DNA of 42,613 bases from Paraburkholderia graminis C4D1M (GCF_000172415.1 NZ_ABLD01000037.1:1-42613), one strand, 5' to 3'; counted from the stretch's first letter, positions 30,542 to 38,684 are shown. The notes: a model not told the origin generated them from the letters alone. A program made the numbers and translations.

Positions 30542-31405
30542 TCAGGCTTCGCGAGTGGCGGGAGCCGTCTCGGAGAGGTTGGCGGATTGCGCAGCGAGTT
30601 TGTCGTCAGACGGCGCATCGGCGGCGGTGGATTGCGGCTCGTTGGGCTCGGCTTGTTGCGGGGTTGCTTGCGACGCTTCTTGCGAACCCTGCTGTGACGC
30701 TTGCGCATCCACAGGCGCTTGGTTCTGCGCATGGACCGCATCGGCGGAAGCAGCAGATGCAGCCGGCGCAGCCGCTGCCGCCGCACTCTTCGCGCTCTTC
30801 GCCGCGCGATGCGCCTGCAGGCGCTGCGCGCCCGCCGCTTCCTGAGCCGTGACCTTGCCCGCCTCGGCGCCCGTCAGGTCGACGCGCGCGGCGCCTTCCA
30901 CGAGACACTTCCAGTAGCGGCTGCCGCGGCACCACGTCTTGATCGCGTCGCGCAACTCCGCTTCGCTCAGCGACAGTTCCTTGGCATGCACCACGAGGTC
31001 TTCGAAGATGCCGACCTTCAGCGGCAGCTTCGGCGCCGGGTTCTTCGGGAACGCGTTCGGGAAGCGCTTTTGCAGACGGCCGATGGACTTCACCACCGGA
31101 TCGACCGGCTTGGCGTCCGCGGCCGGCGCGCCAGCATTGGGACCCCCGCCGGGACCGCGCCGCGATTGTGACGGCTGTGACGGCTTGCCGGCAGGCCGCG
31201 CGCCCTGTCGGGCGCCCGCACCGGGGCCCGCGCCCGGCTTCGCGGATTTCGCAGCCGGCCTGCCATCGCTCCTGACATCGCGCCTTGAATCCGGCTTGCC
31301 CTCGGGCCTCGCGCCGGATTTGCCGTCAGCCTTCGCGGCCGGCGCAGCCTGGGCCCGTGCCGCGGCCAGTTGCTTCTTCAGTTCAGCGAGTTGTTCGAAA
31401 CCCAT
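30542..31405 (-). CDS. ProQ/FinO-domain RNA-binding protein
   Basis: 287 residues. A FinO/ProQ domain occupies ~100-190 (LQKRFPNAFPKNPAPKLPLK, VGIFEDLVVHAKELSLSEAEL, IKTWCRGSRYWKCLVEGAARVDL). It is flanked by long low-complexity tails: a basic Arg/Gly/Pro/Lys-rich N-terminal linker (~15-95) and an Ala/Gln/Ser-rich C-terminal tail (~205-287). The domain binds structured RNAs and acts as an RNA chaperone for sRNA or mRNA control. The start is set at the ATG 31405 (MGFEQLAELKKQL); a TTG three codons upstream is possible, and no Shine-Dalgarno sequence is evident. It is close to a cold-shock gene that is also read on the minus strand. Confidence 0.88.
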   Translation of the reverse strand: MGFEQLAELKKQLAAARAQAAPAAKADGKSGARPEGKPDSRRDVRSDGRPAAKSAKPGAGPGAGARQGARPAGKPSQPSQSRRGPGGGPNAGAPAADAKPVDPVVKSIGRLQKRFPNAFPKNPAPKLPLKVGIFEDLVVHAKELSLSEAELRDAIKTWCRGSRYWKCLVEGAARVDLTGAEAGKVTAQEAAGAQRLQAHRAAKSAKSAAAAAAPAASAASADAVHAQNQAPVDAQASQQGSQEASQATPQQAEPNEPQSTAADAPSDDKLAAQSANLSETAPATREA

Positions 31406-31899
31406 AGCGCACAACCAATCAAGAAAGGGGAGATTGTAGCAGCGCTCCGTAAGAGATTAGTGACGGCATTGCAACGCCGGGCGGGCCGCCAGCATGCGCG
31501 GGCGCCTCTTTGCGATGCCGTTAGGCACTAACGCAGCGGATGATGCAAGGTGCAATAACCGTTCGGACGCTCGCTCCCCGCCCGGCGAGCGAACCGGGTG
31601 TCCGCACGGGCATTGCGTCGGCATCGCCCGCACGAGGGTTGCAGAAGGTTTCGGGATGCTGATTAACTTGCCGGCAAGTTTCCACTCAGCGGGCCGCTCA
31701 GCGCGGCCACTAAGCGCGGCCACGACGACCCCATCGGCGCACGACGGGCCGCGCTCACCGAAGCCGGCGACGCTCGAGCGCGGCGTCCGCGACGACGCCA
31801 CGCGCTGCGGCGATCGCAGCAAGCGCGGCGCTCGCCGTCATCATGCAAAGCGCCGCGCAACGATCGCGAACGTGTGCGCGGCGCTAGCCGCATCGCCGG
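31406..31899. other. Gene-free region with two palindromes
   Basis: 494 bases between the cold-shock gene and the proQ-like gene. No ORF with credible composition is seen. It contains CGTTAG-GCA-CTAACG (31519-31533) and a perfect 16-bp palindrome AACTTGCC-GGCAAGTT (31665-31680), plus a duplicated GCGCGGCCAC near 31700-31725. It could hold the promoter of the proQ-like gene, a long 3' region of the cold-shock message, or an sRNA; none can be shown from sequence. Confidence 0.5.
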
Positions 31900-32103
31900 C
31901 TAGATAGGCTTGATGTCCGCGGCCTGCTTTCCTTTCGGCCCCTGCTTCACTTCGAAGCTGACCTTCTGATTTTCCTGCAGCGATTTGAAACCCTCGGAGC
32001 GAATCTCCGAGAAATGGGCGAACAGGTCTTCACCTCCGTCGTCGGGTGTGATGAAGCCGAAGCCTTTTGCGTCGTTGAACCACTTCACTGTACCGGTAGG
32101 CAT
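31900..32103 (-). CDS. Cold-shock protein, CspA family
   Basis: 67 residues, a complete cold-shock domain: GTVKWFNDAKGFGFITPDDG (RNP-1 KGFGFI) and EDLFAHFSEI (RNP-2, here DLFAHF in place of the common DVFVHF), ending FEVKQGPKGKQAADIKP. It binds single-stranded nucleic acid and helps melt mRNA structure. The start ATG follows GAGGA. Which Csp paralogue it is cannot be told from sequence alone. It is divergent from the downstream aldehyde dehydrogenase gene. Confidence 0.95.
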   Translation of the reverse strand: MPTGTVKWFNDAKGFGFITPDDGGEDLFAHFSEIRSEGFKSLQENQKVSFEVKQGPKGKQAADIKPI

Positions 32104-32409
32104 GTCGATTCCTCATGTGCATCTGGTTGACTGGGACTGCCGCTCGACTGTACGCCACTTGACGCGCCGGCGCTCTCCCCGGGCTTTCCATGACTAGCGC
32201 CTGGCGTCGACGCACAGGCCGCGGCGGCCGTCCGGAAACTGGGGTCGCAAGATGCGTGCCGCGCCCGCCGCGAGCGGAGCGGCCGCCGGTACGTTTGAGC
32301 GCAATCAGATAAGATGTTTCCTTATCGGCAGTCCATTCTCGGCCACGCGCGTTCGGCTCTGTACGCGAGCGCAGCGCAGCCTGTCGTTTTCCCATTTACA
32401 GGAACCAGC
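32104..32409. other. Divergent upstream region of csp and gabD-like genes
   Basis: 306 bases without a gene. The part next to the cold-shock start would be its 5' leader. Near 32300-32330 there is a locally AT-rich stretch (ATCAGATAAGATG) that could be the -10 region for the dehydrogenase. No clear operator repeat is visible. Confidence 0.4.
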
Positions 32410-33855
32410 ATGGCAATTTCGAGCTATACCGATACCCGACTTCTCATCAACGGCGAGTGGTGCGATGCCGCGAGCGGCAAGACTCTCGACGTACTGAACC
32501 CCGCTACCGGCCAGGTCATCGGCAAGGTGGCGCACGCCGGCATCGCCGATCTCGACCGTGCGCTCGAAGCGGCTCAGCGCGGCTTCGAAGCGTGGCGCAA
32601 GGTGCCCGCGCACGAGCGCGCCGCGGTGATGCGCAAGGCAGCCGCGCTGGTGCGCGAGCGCGCGTCCGACATCGGCCGTCTGATGACGCAGGAACAGGGC
32701 AAGCCGTTCGCCGAAGCGAAGGTCGAAGTGCTGGCCGCGGCGGACATCATCGAATGGTTCGCCGACGAAGGCCGCCGCCTTTATGGCCGCGTGGTGCCGT
32801 CGCGCAATCTCGCCGCGCAGCAGCTCGTGCTGAAGGAACCGATCGGCCCGGTCGCCGCCTTCACGCCGTGGAATTTCCCGGTCAACCAGATCGTGCGCAA
32901 GCTGAGCGCGGCGCTCGCGAGCGGCTGCTCGTTCCTCGTGAAGGCGCCGGAAGAAACCCCGGCGTCGCCGGCCGGTCTGTTGCAGGCGTTCGTCGAAGCG
33001 GGCGTGCCGGCCGGCACCGTCGGCCTCGTGTTCGGCGATCCGGCCGAAATCTCGAACTACCTGATCCCGCATCCGGTGATCCGCAAGGTCACGTTCACGG
33101 GCTCCACGCCGGTCGGCAAGCAACTGGCCTCGCTGGCCGGCGCGCACATGAAGCGCGCGACGATGGAGTTGGGCGGCCACGCGCCGGTCATCGTCGCTGA
33201 AGACGCCGACGTCGCGCTCGCGGTCAAGGCAGCCGGCGGTGCGAAGTTCCGCAACGCGGGCCAGGTGTGCATTTCGCCGACACGCTTTCTGGTGCACAAC
33301 AGCATCCGCGAAGAGTTCGCCGCGGCGCTCGTCAAGCACGCCGAGGGCCTGAAACTCGGCGACGGTCTCGCGGACGGCACGACCCTCGGGCCGCTCGCCA
33401 ACGCGCGCCGCCTGACGGCGATGAGCAAGGTGCTCGACGACGCGCGCAGGACCGGCGCGAAGATCGAAACGGGCGGCGAGCGCGTCGGCACCGAAGGCAA
33501 CTTCTTCGCGCCGACGGTGCTCACCAACGTGTCGCTCGAAGCCGACGTGTTCAACAACGAGCCGTTCGGCCCGATCGCGGCGATCCGCGGTTTCGACAAG
33601 CTCGAGGAAGCGATCGCCGAAGCGAACCGCCTGCCGTTCGGTCTCGCGGGTTACGCGTTCACGAAGTCGTTCGCGAATGTGCATCTGCTGTCGCAGCAAC
33701 TGGAAGTCGGCATGCTGTGGATCAACCAGCCCGCCACGCCGACGCCGGAAATGCCGTTCGGCGGCGTGAAGGATTCGGGCTACGGCTCGGAAGGCGGACC
33801 GGAAGCGATGGAAGCGTATCTGGTCACGAAGGCCGTGACGGTGATGTCGTCGTAA
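32410..33855 (+). CDS. gabD: NAD(P)-dependent succinate-semialdehyde dehydrogenase
   Basis: 481 residues, a complete class-I ALDH: AFTPWNFPVNQIVRKLSAAL, FTGSTPVGKQL, general base in MELGGHAP, catalytic Cys in NAGQVCISPTRF, and the C-terminal PFGGVKDSGYGSEGG. The pattern is that of GabD/SSADH-type enzymes, oxidising succinate semialdehyde to succinate in GABA degradation. A related semialdehyde (for example 2-oxoglutarate semialdehyde) is a possible alternative, because no gabT is adjacent. The ATG at 32410 follows AGGAACC; an in-frame extension to 32314 has no support. A strong terminator follows. Confidence 0.85.
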   Translation: MAISSYTDTRLLINGEWCDAASGKTLDVLNPATGQVIGKVAHAGIADLDRALEAAQRGFEAWRKVPAHERAAVMRKAAALVRERASDIGRLMTQEQGKPFAEAKVEVLAAADIIEWFADEGRRLYGRVVPSRNLAAQQLVLKEPIGPVAAFTPWNFPVNQIVRKLSAALASGCSFLVKAPEETPASPAGLLQAFVEAGVPAGTVGLVFGDPAEISNYLIPHPVIRKVTFTGSTPVGKQLASLAGAHMKRATMELGGHAPVIVAEDADVALAVKAAGGAKFRNAGQVCISPTRFLVHNSIREEFAAALVKHAEGLKLGDGLADGTTLGPLANARRLTAMSKVLDDARRTGAKIETGGERVGTEGNFFAPTVLTNVSLEADVFNNEPFGPIAAIRGFDKLEEAIAEANRLPFGLAGYAFTKSFANVHLLSQQLEVGMLWINQPATPTPEMPFGGVKDSGYGSEGGPEAMEAYLVTKAVTVMSS

Positions 33856-33901
33856 CGCATGGGGTAACGCTGGCAACGGCTGATCGTTGCTGGCTGTAGA
33901 G

Positions 33902-33932
33902 AGTCCGCGAGTTGATGCTCGCGGACTTTTTT
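33902..33932 (+). terminator. Rho-independent terminator of gabD-like gene
   Basis: AGTCCGCGAG and CTCGCGGACT form a perfect 10-bp stem with loop TTGATG, followed by a run of Ts. It lies 46 bases after the gabD-like stop. Confidence 0.95.
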
Positions 33933-33962
33933 ATTTCATCGACAAACGTTTTGTGCGAACTC

Positions 33963-34541
33963 ATGCAACCCACGCTGACGGGCAACACGGTCGAACTGCG
34001 GCCACTGCAACGCGATCACGCGCAAGCGTTGCTCGAAGCCGCCGCCGATGGGCAATTGTGGAATCTGACGCTGACTGTCGTGCCCGGGCCCGGCACGATC
34101 GACGGTTATATCGACGCGGCGCTCGCCGGACGTGACGCGGGAACAGTGATGCCGTTCGTGATCGTGCGCCGCGATACGGGTGCGGTGGTCGGCAGCACGC
34201 GGTTCTGGAAAATCGACTACGCGAATCGCAAGCTCGAAATCGGGCACACGTGGCTCGGCGAATCGGCGCAGCGTTCGGCCGTCAATACCGAGGCGAAATA
34301 TCTGCTGCTGCGTCATGCATTCGAAGCAATGCAATGTGTGCGCGTGCAGTTCACCACCGACGAGCTCAACGACAAGTCGCGCGCGGCGATTCTGCGAATC
34401 GGCGCAAAGCAGGAAGGCGTGGTTCGCCACGAGCGCATCATGCCGGACGGCCGCAAGCGCAACTCGGTGCGCTTTAGCATCATCGACGACGAATGGGCGC
34501 ACGTTAAGGCCATGCTCGAAACGAAACTGGGGCCGCGTTAA
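33963..34541 (+). CDS. GNAT-family N-acetyltransferase (RimJ/RimL-like)
   Basis: 192 residues. The start TLTGNTVELRPLQRDHAQALL is typical of the RimJ/RimL-type GNAT group; conserved middle parts are VVGSTRFWKIDYANRKLEIGHTW and LRHAFEAMQCVRVQFTTDELN, with acetyl-CoA binding expected around KSRAAILRIGAKQEG. The acceptor is unknown. The ATG at 33963 is preferred because the upstream in-frame ATG (33912) lies inside the terminator hairpin of the preceding gene. No good ribosome site is visible. A hairpin overlaps its stop codon. Confidence 0.88.
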   Translation: MQPTLTGNTVELRPLQRDHAQALLEAAADGQLWNLTLTVVPGPGTIDGYIDAALAGRDAGTVMPFVIVRRDTGAVVGSTRFWKIDYANRKLEIGHTWLGESAQRSAVNTEAKYLLLRHAFEAMQCVRVQFTTDELNDKSRAAILRIGAKQEGVVRHERIMPDGRKRNSVRFSIIDDEWAHVKAMLETKLGPR

Positions 34542-34550
34542 AGCGGCCCC
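34529..34550. terminator. Stem-loop carrying the GNAT stop codon in its loop
   Basis: GGGGCCGC (34529-34536) pairs with GCGGCCCC (34543-34550); the loop GTTAAA contains the TAA stop. No clear T-run follows. It lies between convergent genes and may act on both. Confidence 0.6.
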
Positions 34551-34600
34551 GGCGTTTCTACGCTCGGTCAGCGAGCATCAGCGCGCATGCTCACACCCGC

Positions 34601-35617
34601 TCACACATGCACGTCGCTCTCCTTCAGCGGCGTCGCCGCGGGCGTCAGCAATTCCTCGCGCAACGTATCGCGCGCATGATGACGGCGCACCCATAGCGCG
34701 GTCAGCATCGGCACCAGAATCGCGGTCACGAGGCAGGCGGTCGCGACCATCGCGGTCGCGGCCGGCACCAGCGGCTTGAAGCTCGGAATCATCTCGCCGA
34801 TGATCGCCGGGTTGGCCACCGCCGCGCCCGCCGTCGACGAAGCCGCGAGTCCCGCCGCGCCGTTGCCGCCCGCGATCCAGCGGTCGGCGAGAATCAGCGG
34901 AATGCCGGTCACGACGATCACCGCAAGGCCGAGCAGCACGCCCGCCATGCCGCTCTTCGCGATCACGTTCAGGTCGATGCCGTTGCCGAGCGCGAAACCG
35001 AAAAACGGAATCAGCGGATGCACGCAGCGGCCGAAGAACTCGCGCAGATCGCTGTCGATATTGCCGAGCGCGAAACCGATCAGAAACGGCAGCACCGCGC
35101 CCACGAAAAGCCGCGGCTCGAAGAATGCGACGCCCGTCGCGCCGAGAATGATCATGCTGACGAGCGGCCCCGACTCGACCGACATCAGCACGAATGCGCC
35201 GGCCTCCTCTTTCGTGCCGTACTGCTGCATCACCGCGGCGTAGAGACCGCCGTTGGTCATGTCCATCGACGTCGTGATCGCGAGCACCGAGAGCCCGGCG
35301 AAGAGCCCGGCCCTGATGCCGTCGATGGGAATGAAATGCGATGCCACGAGGGTCGCGATCCACGCGACCACCATCTTCGTGACGAGCAGCGTGCCGGACT
35401 TGCGCAGCACGGTGCCGGTGGCGCGCAGGTCGATCGTCGCGCCCATGCAGAAAAACCAGACCGCGAGAATCGGCACGGTGCCGGCGATCAGGCCGTTGGT
35501 GAACGAGCCGAAATACTTGCCCGCGCCGGGCGCGAACGTATGAACGCAGGCGCCGAGCAGCAGCGGCACGAGCATCAGGCCGCCAGGAATGCGGTCGATG
35601 GCCTTCTTGAGCTTCAT
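34601..35617 (-). CDS. kdgT: 2-keto-3-deoxygluconate permease
   Basis: 338 residues with about ten hydrophobic helices. It opens with the KdgT signature MKLKKAIDRIPGGLMLVPLLLGACVHTF and includes FFCMGATIDLRATGTVLRKSG and MDMTNGGLYAAVMQQYGTKEEAG. It imports 2-keto-3-deoxygluconate, an end-product of pectin and uronate breakdown, by cation symport. GGAGGAG five bases before the ATG at 35617 fixes the start; the frame extends to 35707 without support. It is divergent from kduI-kduD, sharing a 306-base control region with two matching inverted repeats. Confidence 0.95.
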   Translation of the reverse strand: MKLKKAIDRIPGGLMLVPLLLGACVHTFAPGAGKYFGSFTNGLIAGTVPILAVWFFCMGATIDLRATGTVLRKSGTLLVTKMVVAWIATLVASHFIPIDGIRAGLFAGLSVLAITTSMDMTNGGLYAAVMQQYGTKEEAGAFVLMSVESGPLVSMIILGATGVAFFEPRLFVGAVLPFLIGFALGNIDSDLREFFGRCVHPLIPFFGFALGNGIDLNVIAKSGMAGVLLGLAVIVVTGIPLILADRWIAGGNGAAGLAASSTAGAAVANPAIIGEMIPSFKPLVPAATAMVATACLVTAILVPMLTALWVRRHHARDTLREELLTPAATPLKESDVHV

Positions 35618-35923
35618 TGTCTCCTCCGTGGACTTGACGTCCAGTTGTCCGGTAACTCCACCTTGGGTAAGCACCGGTCTGACGCCGGCTGCTCCCTTTC
35701 GGCGCAATATAGCATCGAGTTAGGAACGTCGTTCCGGTTTTTTGCGCGACGAGGATAATCGCTTACCCGGCCTATGCTGGCGGGCCGCCGCTGGCTCACC
35801 GATGCTTCGCAATTTTTTATGGACCACTGTTCCGAAATAGCGAATAACGCGCTACAGTCGAGCCCATGCGTGCGCCGCCGCTAGGTAACTGCGGGAAGGC
35901 GTCCACCCACCGGAGACAGAATC
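35618..35923. promoter_or_regulatory. kdgT/kduI divergent control region with twin inverted repeats
   Basis: 306 bases without a gene. Two copies of a GGAMC-N3-GTTCC inverted repeat occur: GGAACGTCGTTCC at 35723-35735, on the kdgT side and ~106 bases from its start, and GGACCACTGTTCC at 35821-35833, on the kduI side and ~91 bases from its start. A possible kdgT -10 (TATATT on the minus strand) lies at 35706-35711, so the first copy would overlap its -35. Binding by the nearby KdgR-like IclR protein is inferred. Confidence 0.6.
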
Positions 35924-36772
35924 ATGGAAGCAACGCTGCAAGTGAGGCAAGCGGTCAACAGCGAGTATGCGAAGACGCTCAACACCGCCGCATTGCGCAA
36001 GGAGTTCCTCGTCGACGAGGTGTTCGAGCGCGACGCGCTGCGGCTCACGTATAGCCACATCGACCGCATCATTGTGGGCGGCGCGTGGCCCGCCGCGCGC
36101 GCCGTCGAAGTGCCCGGCTCGCTCGGCAAGGCGATCGGCGTCAGCTATCTGCTCGAGCGGCGCGAACTGGGCGCGATCAACATCGGCGGCGACGGTTGGG
36201 TCGACGTCGACGGCACGCGCTACACGGTGCGCAACGAGGAGGCGATCTACATCGGCCGCGGCGCACAATCGGTAGCCTTCGGCAGCGACGACGCCACGCA
36301 GCCGGCGAAGTTCTACCTGAATTGCGCACCCGCACACGAGTCGCATCCGACTCGCACGATCTCGCTCGCGCAGGCGTCGCCGCAAACGCTCGGCGATGCC
36401 GCGACGAGCAACCGCCGCACCATCTACAAGTTCATCGTGCCCGAGGTGCTGCCGACCTGCCAGTTGTCGATGGGCATGACCAAGCTCGAACCCGGCAGTC
36501 TGTGGAACACGATGCCCTGCCATACGCACGAGCGCCGCATGGAGGTGTATTTCTATTTCAATGTCGCCGACGACGCCGCCGTCTTTCACATGATGGGCGA
36601 GCCGAGCGAGACGCGGCACATCGTCGTGCATAACGAACAGGCGGTGATCTCGCCGAGCTGGTCGATCCACTCGGGCGTCGGCACGCGGGCCTATACGTTC
36701 ATCTGGGGGATGGTCGGCGAAAACCAGGTGTTCAGCGACATGGACCATATCGCGGTGCGCGATCTGCGCTGA
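35924..36772 (+). CDS. kduI: 5-dehydro-4-deoxy-D-glucuronate isomerase
   Basis: 282 residues, full length for KduI. The cupin metal site is visible: MPCHTHERRMEVYFYF gives two His and a Glu, and SIHSGVGTRAYTF the remaining His. It isomerises 4-deoxy-L-threo-5-hexosulose uronate (from unsaturated galacturonides or glucuronides) to 3-deoxy-D-glycero-2,5-hexodiulosonate, the substrate of kduD downstream. The ATG follows GGAG. First gene of the plus-strand kduI-kduD-(kdgR-like) set, divergent from kdgT. Confidence 0.96.
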   Translation: MEATLQVRQAVNSEYAKTLNTAALRKEFLVDEVFERDALRLTYSHIDRIIVGGAWPAARAVEVPGSLGKAIGVSYLLERRELGAINIGGDGWVDVDGTRYTVRNEEAIYIGRGAQSVAFGSDDATQPAKFYLNCAPAHESHPTRTISLAQASPQTLGDAATSNRRTIYKFIVPEVLPTCQLSMGMTKLEPGSLWNTMPCHTHERRMEVYFYFNVADDAAVFHMMGEPSETRHIVVHNEQAVISPSWSIHSGVGTRAYTFIWGMVGENQVFSDMDHIAVRDLR

Positions 36773-36781
36773 GCGCTGCAC

Positions 36782-36816
36782 GTTGCGCGTTGCGCGTTGC
36801 GCGTTGAGCGTTGAGC
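36782..36816 (+). repeat. 7-bp tandem repeat between kduI and kduD
   Basis: Three exact copies of GTTGCGC followed by two of GTTGAGC, in the 85-base gap between kduI and kduD, starting nine bases after the kduI stop. Slippage here would alter the spacing between the two genes without touching either frame. Confidence 0.95.
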
Positions 36817-36857
36817 GCCCGCATCGCATCGGCCGCTCGCCATACGAAACTGACGAC

Positions 36858-37658
36858 ATGGGCTTTGACATTGTGAACATCTCCGCCACCAACCGCTCCG
36901 CGACCCATCCGTTCGATCTGACCGGCAAGGTCGCCATCGTCACCGGCAGCAACGCGGGCCTCGGCGCGGGCATGGCGCTCGCGCTGGCTGAGGCGGGCTG
37001 CGACATCGTCGGCGTGTCGCGTGCCGATGCGGGCGATACGCCCGAGCGCGTCGCCGCCGCGGGGCGCAGATTCGCGGACGTGCGCGCGGACCTCGCGTCG
37101 ATTGCGCCAGTGGACGACATCGTGCGGGCCGCAGTCGAAGCGTTCGGACGCGTCGACGTGCTGGTGAATAACGCAGGCATCATCCGTCGCGAGAACGCGC
37201 TCGACTTCACCGAAGACGACTGGGACGCCGTGATGGACCTCAATCTGAAGAGCCTCTTCTTTCTCGCGCAGGCCACGGCAAGACAATTCGTCGCGCAGCA
37301 AAGCGGCGGCAAGATCATCAACATCGCGTCGATGCTGTCGTTTCAGGGCGGCATACGCGTCGCGTCGTACACGGCGTCGAAAAGCGGCGTGCTCGGCCTC
37401 ACGCGGCTTCTTGCCAACGAATGGGCCGCGCAGCGCATCAACGTGAACGCGATTGCGCCCGGCTACATGGCCACCGCGAACACCGCGGCGTTGCGTGAAG
37501 ACGCGCAGCGCAACGACGAAATCCTGAGCCGCATTCCGGCGGGCCGCTGGGGTGCGCCGGACGATCTCGCGGGACCGGTGGTTTTTCTGGCGTCGTCCGC
37601 GTCGGACTACGTGCACGGGCATACACTCGCAGTAGACGGCGGATGGCTCGCGCGCTGA
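36858..37658 (+). CDS. kduD: 2-dehydro-3-deoxy-D-gluconate 5-dehydrogenase
   Basis: 266 residues, classical SDR: cofactor motif TGSNAGLGAGMA, NNAGIIRRENALDF (typical of KduD), catalytic YTASKSG, and C-terminal VHGHTLAVDGGWLAR. It reduces 3-deoxy-D-glycero-2,5-hexodiulosonate to 2-keto-3-deoxygluconate with NAD(P)H, completing the Kdu branch; the product is the same compound that KdgT imports. It starts at ATG 36858 (MGFDIVNISATN); no clear Shine-Dalgarno sequence is visible and the frame opens further upstream, so the start is less certain than the identity. kdgK and kdgA, which finish the pathway, are not in the window. Confidence 0.92.
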   Translation: MGFDIVNISATNRSATHPFDLTGKVAIVTGSNAGLGAGMALALAEAGCDIVGVSRADAGDTPERVAAAGRRFADVRADLASIAPVDDIVRAAVEAFGRVDVLVNNAGIIRRENALDFTEDDWDAVMDLNLKSLFFLAQATARQFVAQQSGGKIINIASMLSFQGGIRVASYTASKSGVLGLTRLLANEWAAQRINVNAIAPGYMATANTAALREDAQRNDEILSRIPAGRWGAPDDLAGPVVFLASSASDYVHGHTLAVDGGWLAR

Positions 37659-37724
37659 GTCTTCAACATACGCGACGAGACGCGGTATGCTCGCGGCGTC
37701 CGCCGCAGCGCGGCACGCAATAGC

Positions 37725-37752
37725 GTTCGAATATGGTTCGATAGAAGTTCGA
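37725..37752. promoter_or_regulatory. Three GTTCGA repeats at exact 11-bp spacing
   Basis: GTTCGA occurs at 37725, 37736 and 37747, on the same face of the helix, 17 to 44 bases before the ATG of the IclR-type regulator. This looks like an operator array, possibly for autoregulation. Confidence 0.55.
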
Positions 37753-37768
37753 TCAGGGAATCACGGAA

Positions 37769-38647
37769 ATGGCAGCAACCGGCAAACAGCAGCGTAAGGA
37801 CGTTCCCGCGACCCTTGCGCACGACACGGACAGCGTCGAGTGTGGCAGCGACAAAGGCGAATCGGCTTCGTCGATTGGCCGCGTGTTCGCGATCCTCGGC
37901 GCGATCGGCGACAGCGGGCAGATCGGCATCAGCGAACTGTCGCAACGGCTCGGCATGTCGAAGACGACCGTGCATCGCGTCGTGCAGACGCTGAAGGCGC
38001 TCGGCTACGTGACGCAGGAAGTCGAGACCGAGCGCTACCGTCTGACCATCCGTCTTTTCGCACTCGGCGCGAAGGCGTTGGAGAGCGTCGATCTCGTGCG
38101 CGAAGCCGACGTCGAAATGCGCCGCATCGGCCAGCTCACACGCGAGGCGGTGCACCTCGGCGCATTCGACGAAGACGCGATCATCTACATCCACAAGATC
38201 GACGCCGATTACGGGCTGCGCATGCAGTCGCGGATTGGCCGGCGCAATCCGCTTCACAGCACGGCAATCGGCAAGGTGCTGCTCGCGTGGATGGAGCCGG
38301 CCGACGCGCGCGAGGTGCTCTCTCACGTCGAATTCCGCAAGTCGACGCAAAAGACGTTGTCGTCGGCCGAGGCAGTGCTGAGCATTCTGCCGCGCGTTCG
38401 CGAGCAAGGTTACGGCGAAGACAACGAGGAGCAGGAAGAAGGCTTGCAGTGTATCGCGGTGCCGGTTTTCGACCGCTTTGGCCGCGTGATCGCCGGCCTG
38501 TCCATTTCATTTCCGACCATGCGCTGCGGCGCCGATACGAAGTCGCATTACGTCGCGCTGCTGCGCGAGTCGGGCCTTGCGATCTCGACGCGGCTCGGCT
38601 ATCGCGAAGCAGCCGCGCCGCAGCATGCGGCCGCGGAACCGGGTTGA
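37769..38647 (+). CDS. kdgR: IclR-family regulator, KdgR-like
   Basis: 292 residues. A hydrophilic N-terminus (~35 residues) is followed by the IclR winged helix (SSIGRVFAILGAIGD, ISELSQRLGMSKTTVHRVVQ) and the IclR effector domain (VHLGAFDEDAIIYIHKID, HSTAIGKVLLAW, QGYGEDNEEQEEGLQCIAVP). The last block and the position after kduI-kduD match KdgR, the repressor of pectin-catabolic genes released by 2-keto-3-deoxygluconate. It probably controls kdgT, kduI-kduD and itself. It has 111 bases of its own upstream sequence with a triple GTTCGA repeat, so it may have its own promoter. Confidence 0.88.
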   Translation: MAATGKQQRKDVPATLAHDTDSVECGSDKGESASSIGRVFAILGAIGDSGQIGISELSQRLGMSKTTVHRVVQTLKALGYVTQEVETERYRLTIRLFALGAKALESVDLVREADVEMRRIGQLTREAVHLGAFDEDAIIYIHKIDADYGLRMQSRIGRRNPLHSTAIGKVLLAWMEPADAREVLSHVEFRKSTQKTLSSAEAVLSILPRVREQGYGEDNEEQEEGLQCIAVPVFDRFGRVIAGLSISFPTMRCGADTKSHYVALLRESGLAISTRLGYREAAAPQHAAAEPG

Positions 38648-38662
38648 TCGAGCGCTGATGCA

Positions 38663-38684
38663 GCGTTCAGGTTGCGTTCAGGTT
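38663..38684. repeat. 11-bp tandem duplication
   Basis: GCGTTCAGGTT occurs twice in direct succession in the 58-base gap between the convergent kdgR-like and cytochrome b561 genes, followed by a partial third copy (GCGT). Confidence 0.9.

Noticed and set aside
31494..31907. 137-residue plus-strand ORF in the proQ-csp gap
   Set aside because: No ribosome site, mixed low-complexity composition, and it runs into the end of the cold-shock gene; the gap is better described by its palindromes.
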